In this document: positions 9,334 to 18,767 of the stretch, one piece after another
Numbering within the stretch: the first letter of the stretch is position 1
Layout: the number at the start of each line of letters is the position of its first letter
Source of the DNA: Mucilaginibacter auburnensis
GTDB lineage: Bacteria; Bacteroidota; Bacteroidia; Sphingobacteriales; Sphingobacteriaceae
Direction of reading: 5' to 3'
NCBI RefSeq assembly: GCF_002797815.1
Contig: NZ_PGFJ01000001.1
Coordinates: forward strand, 1,860,001-1,924,000
DNA length: 64,000 bases
The notes under the pieces: model-generated
What the model was told of the DNA's origin: nothing
Database searches by the model: none
What the model saw: only the letters and a program-made list of their open reading frames with translations
Made by a program: the position numbers and the translations under genes

Positions 9334-9358
9334 ACGTTTAATTAATTGAAGTTTTTTG

Positions 9359-9429
9359 ACGCCGGGGGCAGATTCGAACTGCCGTAAAAGGTTTTGCAGA
9401 CCTTAACCTATCCGCTCGGTCACCCGGCT
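9359..9429 (-). tRNA. tRNA-Cys(GCA)
   Basis: The minus strand folds as a 71-base tRNA. D stem ACC/GGT, anticodon stem AAGGT/ACCTT around loop CTGCAAA (anticodon GCA), and T arm GGCAG-TTCGAAT-CTGCC are all visible. The discriminator base is U73, a known CysRS identity element. The acceptor stem pairs at positions 2-7 (GCCGGG/CCCGGC), but positions 1 and 72 are A and G and do not pair. CCA is not encoded. Confidence 0.93.
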
Positions 9430-9434
9430 ATTTT

Positions 9435-9471
9435 AAAAAGATCACTTAAGCCTTACTCAAGTGATCTTTTT
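9435..9471 (-). terminator. Terminator-like hairpin after the S51 peptidase gene
   Basis: A perfect 13-bp inverted repeat (9435-9447 and 9459-9471) with an 11-base loop begins 5 bases after the S51 peptidase stop on the minus strand. Its arms end in A/T runs, so in the minus direction it ends in T residues. It would end the susC-susD-peptidase transcript just before tRNA-Cys. Confidence 0.7.
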
Positions 9472-9475
9472 GTTA

Positions 9476-10408
9476 TTAGTTGCTGGCGCTGTTTGCACTT
9501 CTGTTAGTTGCTTTAGGTTGCTCTTTTATTACTTCTCTTTTGGCCAGGTCATACTTTTGACCGGCCCTTAGAAAGAAGAACGGACCGTTTGATGCCGTAA
9601 AATCTTCACGGTTGTTAACTACATGTTTATCGCTGTTGATGATGTTGGCATGATCATATATCGCAACGAACGAAGCGCCCAGAACTTGCAAAGTGTCGCG
9701 TTGTACCAATACTGCTGTAGCTTCATTGAGGCCAAGACCAATCAGATCAGGAGATTTACGAATAAAATCTACCAGGTCAAACTGGCGGTTACGAACCAGC
9801 AAGTGCTGATCAATAGCTGAGTTTTTAAGGAAACCCAATCCCTGCGTATGATCGCCAACTAAAATATGAGCACCTCTGGTATCACCTCGCCATAAGAATG
9901 ATCCCAATATTGAAGCTCCCGCCGAACTGCCTGCAATTACCCCACCGCGGTTAAGCACATCAATAAAAGCCTGATGGGTAAGCGTATTGAGGTAAGAGTC
10001 GGCAATGCGCCATTGGCGGCCACCTTCAAAGTAAACGCCGGTAGCATTTTTTAAAGGAGCAATAAACTTCTCGCTGTTGGCTTCTTTCAGGTCGTTGGTG
10101 TGCAGTAGCGTTACGTTTTTAGCACCCGTCTGCTTCTTTACCTGTTCAACACTGCGCGTATCAAAAGCTGCTGAATCTCCTGATGCAGTAGTAACCACTA
10201 CCAAAACAGCTTTGTCTTTGCCGCCTGCCAGTTCGGTAAACTTATCCCATATATCTTTTTGCGAACCTACGTTGCCGCCAATTATGAGCAGGCTGCCTTT
10301 TTCAGGTCCGTGCCTTGTATCTGATTTTTTAACAGTTATTGGCGATCTCTGGGCAAACCCGGCATAACTCAATGCCGTTGCCAGTATAAAAATGCTTAGT
10401 CTTTTCAT
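9476..10408 (-). CDS. Secreted cyanophycinase-like peptidase (S51 family)
   Basis: A 310-residue protein with a signal peptide (hydrophobic residues 4-18, cleavage probably near FAQ20). The nucleophile motif is GSSAGA, with Ser162 as the likely catalytic serine. Other S51 landmarks are GGRQ at 129-132, IDQHLLVRNRQFDL and GLGLNEATAVLV. S51 enzymes include cyanophycinases, which release beta-Asp-Arg dipeptides from cyanophycin, and Asp-specific dipeptidases. Export and linkage to susCD (12 bases after susD) suggest a surface or periplasmic peptidase feeding an uptake system. The substrate is not proven. A terminator hairpin follows it. Confidence 0.87.
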   Translation of the reverse strand: MKRLSIFILATALSYAGFAQRSPITVKKSDTRHGPEKGSLLIIGGNVGSQKDIWDKFTELAGGKDKAVLVVVTTASGDSAAFDTRSVEQVKKQTGAKNVTLLHTNDLKEANSEKFIAPLKNATGVYFEGGRQWRIADSYLNTLTHQAFIDVLNRGGVIAGSSAGASILGSFLWRGDTRGAHILVGDHTQGLGFLKNSAIDQHLLVRNRQFDLVDFIRKSPDLIGLGLNEATAVLVQRDTLQVLGASFVAIYDHANIINSDKHVVNNREDFTASNGPFFFLRAGQKYDLAKREVIKEQPKATNRSANSASN

Positions 10409-10420
10409 GGTGATATTGTT

Positions 10421-11788
10421 TTAATAGCCTGGATTCCGGTTGTTACCTGCTAATTGCGGGTCAACCAGCGTTTCGTTATATGGAATAGGGAAGAGGTACA
10501 AATGCTTGTCTGGTAGGGCCAAAACAGTTTGTGCACGGTCTGTTCTCACCAGGTTGAACCAACGGTCGGCTTCAAACGGAAACTCAACCTGACGCTCATT
10601 TTCAAGCGCTGTTAAAAATTCGGGTAGGGTGGTGGCTGTGGTAGCGCCTACACCTGCACGAGTTCTAACCGCATTCAGATCTGACTGTGCGCTGTTAGCG
10701 CCAACCAAGTTGCCTTGATAAGCCCTTGCTTCTGAGCGTATGAGGTACAATTCTGATATCCTGATCACGTACGCAGGATCTGTACCCAAAGGGTTACGAT
10801 AGTAAAGTTTGCCATACCATAAGTTGCCCGGAGGCGCAGTTTGCGCAATTAAAGCGTTACGGTTTCCACCAACAGCCGGATTGTTAAGCAAGGCTACCAA
10901 GGCATCGTTTGGCGACCACTCCCTGCGGCCACCCAGTGCCGGTGGTAACCACCAGTTGCTGTGTCCGTTGGTGTTTGATGTGGTATAAGCTAATTCTAAA
11001 ACAGACTCGTTGGTAGTTACAGCGTTATTGGCAAAAAAAGCGCTGTAAGGTGTTACCAGTGAGTAATTGGCATTGTCGCCAATTACAGCGGTTGCAAATT
11101 GCTCCGCTAATGCCCAGTTTTTTTGGTAAAGGTAGAAACGTGCTTTCAGCGCCTGTACCGTTCTGAGTGTAATCCTGTTACGGTTTACGCCTGTTGGTAC
11201 CAATGTTTCAGCAGTGTTAAGATCTTTTAAAACCTGCGCATACGTATCATTAAGACTGCTACGTGGTATACCCGCATTATCTGTCGAGGCATAAGTTGGT
11301 TTTAAAATTAACTGAACGCCACCCCAGCCACGTGCAAGGTCAAAATAGGCCAGGGCACGCACAAAATAAGCCTCACCAAGATATTGGTTTTTTACTGCTG
11401 TTGTTAAAAGGGGGTCTGCAACCCCCGGCACCTTATCGATAATATAATTTGCTTGCGCTATTGTACGATAAATAGCTGTCCATGCCGACTGAACATAGCC
11501 GTTAGTTGCTGATGTTAAGTGTTTCGTTATCTCATTTGGGTCGCCCTGAGAACCTGACCATTGTATATCTCCGGCAGATAAATAAGATAACGCAGGAAAG
11601 TTTGACCCGTAATACCCATTTGCACCCAGCAAATTAAACAAGCCGTTGACTGCGGTAGCAGCTGTACCGGCGTTAATGATAGCCTGTTGTTGGTCTACCT
11701 GTTGCTGCGGCTGCACTTCCAGAAACTTCTTGCACGAACCGAATACGAAAAGTACTAACAGCGAAAATATGTATGTTATTTTTTTCAT
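10421..11788 (-). CDS. SusD/RagB-family substrate-binding outer-membrane lipoprotein
   Basis: A 455-residue lipoprotein with signal peptide and lipobox FGSC (Cys19), followed by KKFLEVQPQ, the usual SusD beginning. TPR-like helices (YFVRALAYFDLARGWGGV; LKARFYLYQKNWALAEQFA) and a C-terminal RagB region ending QLAGNNRNPGY are visible. It should cap the SusC channel on the cell surface and bind the nutrient. It lies 18 bases after susC and 12 bases before the secreted S51 peptidase, so peptides or cyanophycin fragments are likelier substrates than glycans. Start is ATG. Confidence 0.93.
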   Translation of the reverse strand: MKKITYIFSLLVLFVFGSCKKFLEVQPQQQVDQQQAIINAGTAATAVNGLFNLLGANGYYGSNFPALSYLSAGDIQWSGSQGDPNEITKHLTSATNGYVQSAWTAIYRTIAQANYIIDKVPGVADPLLTTAVKNQYLGEAYFVRALAYFDLARGWGGVQLILKPTYASTDNAGIPRSSLNDTYAQVLKDLNTAETLVPTGVNRNRITLRTVQALKARFYLYQKNWALAEQFATAVIGDNANYSLVTPYSAFFANNAVTTNESVLELAYTTSNTNGHSNWWLPPALGGRREWSPNDALVALLNNPAVGGNRNALIAQTAPPGNLWYGKLYYRNPLGTDPAYVIRISELYLIRSEARAYQGNLVGANSAQSDLNAVRTRAGVGATTATTLPEFLTALENERQVEFPFEADRWFNLVRTDRAQTVLALPDKHLYLFPIPYNETLVDPQLAGNNRNPGY

Positions 11789-11806
11789 GATTTTGCTTAT
11801 TGATGT

Positions 11807-14800
11807 TTAGAAAGTAATATTGGCACCTACCTGAACAGACCTTGGTACTGGCGGGGTTCCAAGGTCATAACCTAACACTGTTTGTGATGATGACACATTG
11901 ATCTCAGGGTCAGGACCTGTGTATTTTGTCCATAACCAAAGGTTGGAGCCGCTTACATAAAGCCTTACAGACGACAGTTTAGCCTTTTGAGCAAGGGCTT
12001 TTGGTAGGTTGTAACCAAGCGTGGCGTTGCTTAAGCGCAGGAAAGATCCATCTTCAATGTTACGTGTGGTTGGACTAATGGTATAGTTCTGACCATAGGC
12101 TGTCAACCTTGGCAAGTTGGTTATATCGCCAGGTTTTTGCCAGCGGTTGAGCTGGTTAGCACTCATAGCCCTGTTGGCATCACGTGTGCCGCCACCTTCT
12201 AAAAAGAACTGGTTGTTGTTGTAAACTTTGTTGCCATAAACAAAGCTGAAGAATACAGACAGGTCAAAACCTTTGTAGCGGAAACTGTTGGTTAAGCCAC
12301 CATTAAATTTAGGCAGTGCGTTACCTACCGGAACAATGTCGTTGGCATTAATTACACCATTTTTGTCTGCATCTTGATAAACTGCATTGCCTGTTTGCGG
12401 ATCAACGTACAATTGCTTGTAGGTGTAAAAGGTGTACATTGACTGGCCCTGAACCATGCGTTGTGCAGCATAAGCGGCAACAACCGGAGTAGGCAGCTTT
12501 TCAATTTTGTTTACGTTGCGTGATATGTTGAAATTGGTGGTCCATCTAAACTCACCATCAAGGTTAACGCTTGACACACTTAGCTCAACTCCGCGGTTAC
12601 TGATCTCGCCGGCATTGGTTAATATGGATGAAAAACCCTTGCTTGAAGGCAGCGGCAAATTCAATAATAAATTGCTGGTATATTTATCATATACATCGCC
12701 TGTTACGGTTAAACGGTCATTGAATAAACTCAAGTCGAAACCGATATTGGTTTGCCGGGTGCTTTCCCATTTCAGATCAGGATTGGCGAGTTGAGAAGGT
12801 ATAGTTCCCGGGTTATTGAGATAGTTAGCACCTGCTCCCCATAAACCTCGTGATGCAAAATCATTTATACCGTTTTGGTTACCGGTTACGCCAATACTTC
12901 CGCGTATTTTTAAATCGCTTATAGCCTTCACATCCTCCAGGAAGCTTTCTTTTTTAACTCGCCATGACAATCCCGCTGATGGGAAGTAACCCCACTGATT
13001 ATTGGTACCGAAGCGAGATGAACCATCAGCCCGAATGCTGAAAACAGCGTAGTACTTTGAATTGAAATTATAGTTTGCGCGGGCAAAAAATGATGATAAT
13101 TTGTAACGCGACTCCGAGGCTGATGCAGTAGTTGTAGCAGCCGACGCTATTTGCTGAAATGAGTCATTCGGGAAATTGGTGCCCTGGGCCAGCGTTTGGC
13201 TGGTTACTGATCCTTGTAATGAATTACCTACCAACACACCAAATGAATGGGCACCAAAAGATTTGGTGTAGTTTAGCGTTTGTTCGTTAGTCCAAATAGT
13301 ATTGTTGCTTACACTTGAAGTACCCAGGTTTTTATTGGCTATACCCAAATTGGTTAAACTATTCCAGTATTGAAATTCGTTGTACTGGTTGTAGTCGACA
13401 CTCCAGCTGGTTTTAAAAGTGAGGTTCTTTGATATTTTGACTTCGCCATACAGATTGCTGATCAGCCTGTTGCTCGTACTGTTCATATTGGTGTTGTTCA
13501 GCAGTACGTCAAGGTTATCAAAGCCGGCCCATTTAGCAGGGCTGCCATCAGCATTAAACTCAGGTAAGTAAGTTGGCGTATGTAAAGCCGACTGAAGAAC
13601 ACCGCCCTGAGGGCCATCACCAACACGCGCATTTGTTCTGTAGGTTTGGCTTAAAGTGTTGCTTGTACCAACAGTTACATAGTCGCTTATTTTTTGATCA
13701 AGGTTGATCTTAAAGGATGCGCGCCTGAAGTCATTAGTTTTTAAGCTGGCTTGTTGCTTATTTAAGCCGGCACCTATATAGTAGGTGGTTTTATCATTAC
13801 CGCCAGACAATGACAAGTCGTAATTCTGTAGATAACCTGTACGAAAAGCCTTATGTAAACGGTCATACGTGTTCTGATCCTGCGGCAATCCCCGTGGCGC
13901 AGGCGAAGCTGTAGGATTGTCAGTTAATGCCCTGAATGGCTGAAAGCGATAGGTGGTAGCAGGCGCAGTTCCGTTAGTATTTGCAATAGCAATTGCATCG
14001 GCGTTAGAGTTTCTGTAAAACTCGTTGATCAGTTCGGCATGTTGCGGACCGGTAACCAGATCCCAGAGTTTTGGCGCCCATGCGCCACCAAAATAAGTGC
14101 TTAAGCTAACTTTGGGTGCAGTATTATACTTGCCACGTTTGGTAGTTATAACAATAACACCATTGGCAGCCCGCGCACCGTAAATAGCAGTTGCATCAGC
14201 ATCCTTTAAAACAGTAATGCTTTCTATATCATCCGGATTAATATCAGATAATGGGTTGTTGGCCTGCCCCTGAGTGGTGATGCGTTGCTGAGATCCGCTA
14301 TTAATGTATACACCATCTATTACATATAATGGATCATTACTGGCATTGATTGAGGTAGTACCACGAACGCGAATAAACATACCATCGCCGGGAATGCCGG
14401 TAGACGTGCTCACCTGTAAACCGGATGCTTTCCCCTGTAATTGTTCAGCAAAGGTTGCAGTTGGTTTATTACGTACCTCATCAACCGCTATAGTGGCTAC
14501 AGAACCGGTTAATGATTTACGCGTTTGTGTTCCGTAACCTACAACAACAACATCATTTAATTGATTAATAGCTTCTTTGAGCCTTATGGTTACAGGGCTA
14601 CCATCAACCGCAATTTCTTTCGGCTCATAGCCAACGTAGCTTACAACAATAACAAAAGGTAGTTTTTGCGCAGTGATCAATGTAAACTTTCCGTTCACAT
14701 CAGTACTGGCACCATTCGTAACACCTTTTATGCGTACAACAGCTCCTGGCAGGCCAATTTTTGATGCAGAATCGAGCACAAAACCGTCTATTTTTGAGTT

Positions 14801-14911
14801 TCCTGGCGGTACATTTTGCGCATGCGTTTTATTGGAGAAGGTTAGGGCAGATAAAATAAAAACAAAACCTAACCGTATAATGGTTTTCTTCTTATGGATA
14901 AATATGTCCAT
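11807..14911 (-). CDS. SusC/RagA-family TonB-dependent outer-membrane transporter
   Basis: About 1,034 residues. A signal peptide is followed by a carboxypeptidase-regulatory-like domain (IDGFVLDSASKIGLPGAVVR...), a TonB-box-like and plug region (NDVVVVGYGTQTRKSLTGSVA; ATAIYGARAANGVIVITTKRG) and a C-terminal 22-strand-type barrel ending VQVGANITF. It imports nutrients across the outer membrane using TonB energy. The ATG at 14911 was taken; an in-frame TTG lies 9 bases further upstream. It leads a three-gene unit with susD and the S51 peptidase. No sigma/anti-sigma pair or hybrid two-component regulator lies beside it. Confidence 0.95.
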   Translation of the reverse strand: MDIFIHKKKTIIRLGFVFILSALTFSNKTHAQNVPPGNSKIDGFVLDSASKIGLPGAVVRIKGVTNGASTDVNGKFTLITAQKLPFVIVVSYVGYEPKEIAVDGSPVTIRLKEAINQLNDVVVVGYGTQTRKSLTGSVATIAVDEVRNKPTATFAEQLQGKASGLQVSTSTGIPGDGMFIRVRGTTSINASNDPLYVIDGVYINSGSQQRITTQGQANNPLSDINPDDIESITVLKDADATAIYGARAANGVIVITTKRGKYNTAPKVSLSTYFGGAWAPKLWDLVTGPQHAELINEFYRNSNADAIAIANTNGTAPATTYRFQPFRALTDNPTASPAPRGLPQDQNTYDRLHKAFRTGYLQNYDLSLSGGNDKTTYYIGAGLNKQQASLKTNDFRRASFKINLDQKISDYVTVGTSNTLSQTYRTNARVGDGPQGGVLQSALHTPTYLPEFNADGSPAKWAGFDNLDVLLNNTNMNSTSNRLISNLYGEVKISKNLTFKTSWSVDYNQYNEFQYWNSLTNLGIANKNLGTSSVSNNTIWTNEQTLNYTKSFGAHSFGVLVGNSLQGSVTSQTLAQGTNFPNDSFQQIASAATTTASASESRYKLSSFFARANYNFNSKYYAVFSIRADGSSRFGTNNQWGYFPSAGLSWRVKKESFLEDVKAISDLKIRGSIGVTGNQNGINDFASRGLWGAGANYLNNPGTIPSQLANPDLKWESTRQTNIGFDLSLFNDRLTVTGDVYDKYTSNLLLNLPLPSSKGFSSILTNAGEISNRGVELSVSSVNLDGEFRWTTNFNISRNVNKIEKLPTPVVAAYAAQRMVQGQSMYTFYTYKQLYVDPQTGNAVYQDADKNGVINANDIVPVGNALPKFNGGLTNSFRYKGFDLSVFFSFVYGNKVYNNNQFFLEGGGTRDANRAMSANQLNRWQKPGDITNLPRLTAYGQNYTISPTTRNIEDGSFLRLSNATLGYNLPKALAQKAKLSSVRLYVSGSNLWLWTKYTGPDPEINVSSSQTVLGYDLGTPPVPRSVQVGANITF

Positions 14912-14957
14912 ATTTAACAAGTTTTATGTTAATGATTAATTCATTGCTAAGACTGGG

Positions 14958-15028
14958 AATGAGTATCAGTGAGTGATTGCCGTTACGTAACTGATACTCA
15001 TTGTGACCGGCGAGGCGTCCTTGCCGGT
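14958..15028. promoter_or_regulatory. Two inverted repeats upstream of susC
   Basis: A perfect 13-bp inverted repeat (14958-14970 and 14990-15002, 19-base loop) lies 47 bases before the susC start. A second, 6-bp G+C-rich one (15006-15011 and 15023-15028) follows at once. On the susC strand both lie in the leader or promoter zone. They could be a regulator-binding site or a leader RNA structure; sequence alone does not decide. Confidence 0.45.
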
Positions 15029-15519
15029 TTATTTTTATTTTAATTTCAACACATAATCTGAGTGTAATAGGGGTTTTGGGATCTTTATAAGTAGCTGGTC
15101 TGTTACTTAGATTAACAGCAGCATAAAGCCATCGCGTTTAGCTCTGGCGACATTGTGAACAATTTCATGTTCAACGTAGGATGGAGTACTTTAAGTAGCA
15201 TCATAATATATTGTAGTGCAAACATAAATTTTATAATTAAGTCTACCAAATCTATAGACAAAATTATTTTTAATTATTTTAACAAGAAAGGGGGCGAAAA
15301 CTATCTGCGCTTGAGTTTTTCAACGGAATGGTGCTATATAGCAAATATAAAACTGGCGGGTGTTTAACCGGGTAAAGTGCTTGGCGGAAGATCTTAAGAT
15401 GCTACAGTTGCCTGCTTAATTGGCTGTTTTTATTAAAATGGGGGATAATAGTAGACACAAGGGTTATATAGCAGCGTACTATGAGCCGAACAGAATGACC
15501 GTGCCTAACGCGTTTATGG
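15029..15519. other. AT-rich stretch without a convincing gene
   Basis: About 490 bases between the susC leader and a doubtful small ORF. One plus-strand frame of 70 codons is open (15155-15367), but its composition looks like translated AT-rich spacer and no domain or start signal supports it. No tRNA or clear repeat was seen. Confidence 0.5.
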
Positions 15520-15678
15520 TTAGCAGTCAGGATATTTAATGTAGTTAACATGGAAACCACCAATGCATAAAATATAATTTTCCGTTCTTAATTGAAAGAT
15601 TAATGTGCCGTCAGATATGTTGTTGGCATCTTCTCTTAGTTGTAATACTTGAAGTTTGCCCTGATCGGCAACGTCCAT
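15520..15678 (-). CDS. Small hypothetical ORF, uncertain
   Basis: An open frame of 52 codons from ATG (MDVADQGKLQVLQLRED...), or 66 from an upstream TTG. The residue mix looks more protein-like than its surroundings, and it could be the tail of a degraded gene. No family is recognised, no upstream ribosome-binding site is seen, and it is isolated from other genes by several hundred bases. Confidence 0.25.
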   Translation of the reverse strand: MDVADQGKLQVLQLREDANNISDGTLIFQLRTENYILCIGGFHVNYIKYPDC

Positions 15679-16006
15679 TATGCCTATGCTTTTAGCGGCA
15701 TTAGGAAATATTCTGTGCAAATTGGTAAGTGTTGTAACGAGTGCAAAGGTGCCGTGGCAGACCTGCCTTTGCTATTGATTTTTGGTTGGAAAAAGTTAAA
15801 GTTTTGCATTGCCGGTAGTCATCAATAGACTAATGCTCGTATTTTATCATAATATTTGATACAATATGGGCACACCATAATTGCACATATCAATCAAGGT
15901 GATGCTTTACCTGTATTCAATTTTGTTGTTATGATCTTTTAATCGTTCTACCACTTTTCCAGTAATTGATAAAAGGCTGGTTCTTCTAAACAGATAACTT
16001 CCATAT

Positions 16007-16294
16007 TTAAGGCATTTCAAGAGGTTTATAACCTGTCATTAGATCAATGTTTTTAATAAGGTCTCTTATGGTTGCTCTTATTTCCGCATTGCCGCTGCCG
16101 TTTTTAGTTTTCTCTAAAAAGGTTTGAACATTTATTTTGAATTTCGAAACATCATCTTCGGTAATAGATAAGCGTTCCAGTGCCATATCTAATCCGTTCA
16201 GTTTTTGTGTAAGCCATTTTCTATCTTTAAATAAAGCAATATCAGCGTCGTGACTTGCTATACCATTAAGACAGGCTCTTATTGTAGCTTTCAT
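16007..16294 (-). CDS. Small hypothetical helical protein, 95 residues
   Basis: A 95-residue frame from ATG (MKATIRACLNGIASHD...). It has no signal peptide or membrane segment. It is rich in charged helical sequence with balanced K/D/E, which is compatible with a real soluble protein. It lies alone between the susC region and the tRNA-Leu-linked accessory unit, just outside the left repeat. No function can be given. Confidence 0.5.
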   Translation of the reverse strand: MKATIRACLNGIASHDADIALFKDRKWLTQKLNGLDMALERLSITEDDVSKFKINVQTFLEKTKNGSGNAEIRATIRDLIKNIDLMTGYKPLEMP

Positions 16295-16570
16295 TAATGA
16301 GGTTTTAGGTAAAATAAATAATAGAAACTATCGATTTTATCAAATATAGCGAATGGCTCTTGGGAACAGAAGGATACAACAAATAATTTGTGGTTAAGAA
16401 CATTTGTAAAATGTTGTCCTATTGTTGTCCTGAAACGAAAAAAGGCACTTAGTGTCTTTCACCTAAATGCCTCATTTTCAAGTACGCGAGGAGATACAGC
16501 TTTCTGAACACTTTATTGAAGATTTGAAATTAATTTCCGGTTTAATGGACCCGAAATAGGATTTTTTTAG

Positions 16571-16583
16571 CAGAGCGGGAATC
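16571..16583. repeat. Left attachment-site-like repeat (partial copy of tRNA-Leu 3' end)
   Basis: The 13 bases are identical to 23639-23651 within tRNA-Leu. Beyond them weaker gapped similarity to the tRNA seems to continue (CCGTT-ACGG, then GGATTTT..GTC). The adjoining 16580-16598 forms a 7-bp inverted repeat with a 5-base loop. Confidence 0.6.
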
Positions 16584-16665
16584 CGTTACGGACGGATTTT
16601 GGGTCATTAGATTTGAAAAGAAATGGATCGTAGATTGGAAGTTGAGTGATTTGTGCGTTTAGTTA

Positions 16666-18666
16666 CTATTCTCGCTTTTTGAATGTGAGCTTAGGCAAAA
16701 TGATCATGACCTGATGTTGAGCGCCTTCTTTTTGCCACCAAACCACATAATTAACTGTGGCTTCTTTTAGGTTGAAGTTTTTAGATTTTAAGGACACTAC
16801 CTTTTCCATGAACTGCCTGGAGAATCTGAGTACCGGATAACCATTGCTTTCCAGATATTCGTCGCCCCGATATTGCAAGTTATCACCTGCTAATAATTTA
16901 GCGATCTGTGGTTGCACATTGTAGAAGTGATTGAGCTGAACATCTTTATGTGTCAGGTGCATGGATAGTTGATCAGCAGGCGGGTTTTGTCCTGTTACCT
17001 CTGTTCTATGCATACTCGTGGTTTGGATATGATCGAAATGCCCACTGTTCAAGTGTATCGTCAAGCTATGTTTAGCCCTTGTGATCGCTACATAAATTTC
17101 TCGTTTTTGCTGTTCGCTGATCATGTTCGTTAGCCCATCCAGCATAAGAAACAAATTGTCAAATTCTCGTCCTTTAGCTTTGTGAATGGTTGAAACAAAA
17201 ATGGTTTCAGTATCACGTTTATAAAAGTCTTCTAAATGCGACTCGCGAATAAAAACATCAAGGTCCGACCGATATTTCTTTTTGGAATTCACAGTCTCGA
17301 AGTCTGTTATCAACTGTTCCAATATGGGCCAGTTTTCACTCTTTGCAAACTTTGTTTTAACTGACCTTTTTGCGGCATCCCAGACTTTGTCTGGTATTAC
17401 GGGAATGTCATCTGTGGTATCCAACTGATCAATAAAGTATTTGATCTCAGCCAGATTGTGAATTGCGAAGCCGTCGTTAGAACGAATAAGTTTAGCCTTT
17501 AGCCCATGTCTTAAAAGCAATCCAGTTATTTCTTCAGCTTCGTTGTTATTATGAGTAAGTACGCACGTGCTGCCAGCTAAGGGAGTGTTTACGATTTCAG
17601 TTACCGTCGGCACTATCAAACTGTCGCTTGTATACCTGAATATCTTTATGATCCCATCATCAGCTTGTTGCGCCACTATCGGAGCGTTTTTTAATCGCCC
17701 TTGTAAGCATTTGACGAATTGATTAGCGAACTCCACAATGTTTTTCTTGCTGCGGTAATTTTCGGTCAATTCATAAATTTTACCTCCATCTAGTGCAGCT
17801 AAAGTTTTGAGATGTTTGGAATCTGCGCCGCGGAATTCATAGATATTCTGGTCGTCGTCCCCAACAGCTATTACCCGCATATCCTCATTTTCAGCCATTA
17901 GCGCGCTTACCAAATTGAAATTATCCTCGTCCATATCTTGGGCCTCATCTATCACCAATACGGTCTTGGTGATCCTGTTCGGTTCAACCTCGTTACTTTT
18001 TATCTTTTCAATAGTTCGCTTAATGATCGTATCAGCTCCATCAATACTTCCAACTTTGCCCAGCAGGTCAAAGCAATAGGAATGGAAGGTTTTTATTTCG
18101 ATGAAGTTGGCCGCATTACCCACCAATTTCAATAAACGCTTTTTAAACTCAGTTGCAGCCGCACGCGAGAAGGTGAGCATTAACAATTGCTCATGCTTAA
18201 CATCTTCCAGCATCATCAGCGATGCCAGTTTGTGCACCAATACCTTGGTCTTCCCACTACCGGGCCCGGCTGCAACCACAATATATTTCGAGGTTTTATC
18301 GCTAATAATAGCTGATTGCGTTGGCGAAAGCTCGCCGATAAGCTCTCTGTATTTTGCCGGTGTAAGGTTCAGGCTTATCTCTTGTTGCCTGCTGCCCTTA
18401 AAATATTTGTTTAGGAACGATGGATAATTGAGTCGGAAATAGTCGTCAACAAACTGCAGGGCTCCTACATAGTCGTCGATCATCTTTTGCGCGTATTCGC
18501 CAACAATGTGTATTTGCTGGGTACGGTTCTGATAAAATTCGTCAAGCTTTTGATAATCGTCCTCTTTGTATTGGATGCGGGTATTCTGTTCAATCCGTTC
18601 AATGGTCAGCCGGTTGTAAACGACTAAAAATCCGCCCTCTATCTTCAAAGCTTCTATGCGTGACAA
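16666..18666 (-). CDS. UvrD/PcrA-type superfamily 1 helicase, probable C-terminal half of a frameshifted exo-RecQ-UvrD protein
   Basis: All SF1A helicase motifs are present. In the frame counted from 18666, Walker A is GPGSGKT at 134-140. Others are Walker B VIDEAQD, GDDDQNIYEFRG, LTENYRS, VSTIHKAKGREFDNL and YVAITRAKHS. It should be an ATP-driven DNA translocase/helicase. The frame has no ATG before 18483, which is about 60 residues inside conserved-looking sequence. The segment ahead of it (IDDIEDALFYLSRIEALKIE, reaching back to 18789) reads as coding and looks like the continuation of the RecQ protein upstream. RecQ ends at 18768 in the other frame, so one -1 shift between 18789 and 18771 would join them. 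It could also be translated separately from a TTG (18666) or ATG (18483). Confidence 0.85.
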   Translation of the reverse strand: MSRIEALKIEGGFLVVYNRLTIERIEQNTRIQYKEDDYQKLDEFYQNRTQQIHIVGEYAQKMIDDYVGALQFVDDYFRLNYPSFLNKYFKGSRQQEISLNLTPAKYRELIGELSPTQSAIISDKTSKYIVVAAGPGSGKTKVLVHKLASLMMLEDVKHEQLLMLTFSRAAATEFKKRLLKLVGNAANFIEIKTFHSYCFDLLGKVGSIDGADTIIKRTIEKIKSNEVEPNRITKTVLVIDEAQDMDEDNFNLVSALMAENEDMRVIAVGDDDQNIYEFRGADSKHLKTLAALDGGKIYELTENYRSKKNIVEFANQFVKCLQGRLKNAPIVAQQADDGIIKIFRYTSDSLIVPTVTEIVNTPLAGSTCVLTHNNNEAEEITGLLLRHGLKAKLIRSNDGFAIHNLAEIKYFIDQLDTTDDIPVIPDKVWDAAKRSVKTKFAKSENWPILEQLITDFETVNSKKKYRSDLDVFIRESHLEDFYKRDTETIFVSTIHKAKGREFDNLFLMLDGLTNMISEQQKREIYVAITRAKHSLTIHLNSGHFDHIQTTSMHRTEVTGQNPPADQLSMHLTHKDVQLNHFYNVQPQIAKLLAGDNLQYRGDEYLESNGYPVLRFSRQFMEKVVSLKSKNFNLKEATVNYVVWWQKEGAQHQVMIILPKLTFKKRE

Positions 18667-18767
18667 ATAAAACAGGGCATCTTCAATGTCATCAATAGTA
18701 ACTGGCCTGCTAAAGAATTGTAATTGTTTCTGATATTCTTTTTGTAATTCCTGAATGGAGAACTCGA

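Noticed and set aside
15155-15367. Plus-strand frame of 70 codons after the susC leader
   Set aside because: Low-complexity AT-rich translation (Ile/Asn/Lys runs), no start signal and no family resemblance.
16467-16559. 30-codon frame beginning MPHFQVREEIQLSEHFIEDL just left of the left repeat
   Set aside because: The residue mix looks protein-like and it could be a recombinase tail, but it is too short, is preceded directly by a stop codon and matches nothing I can name.
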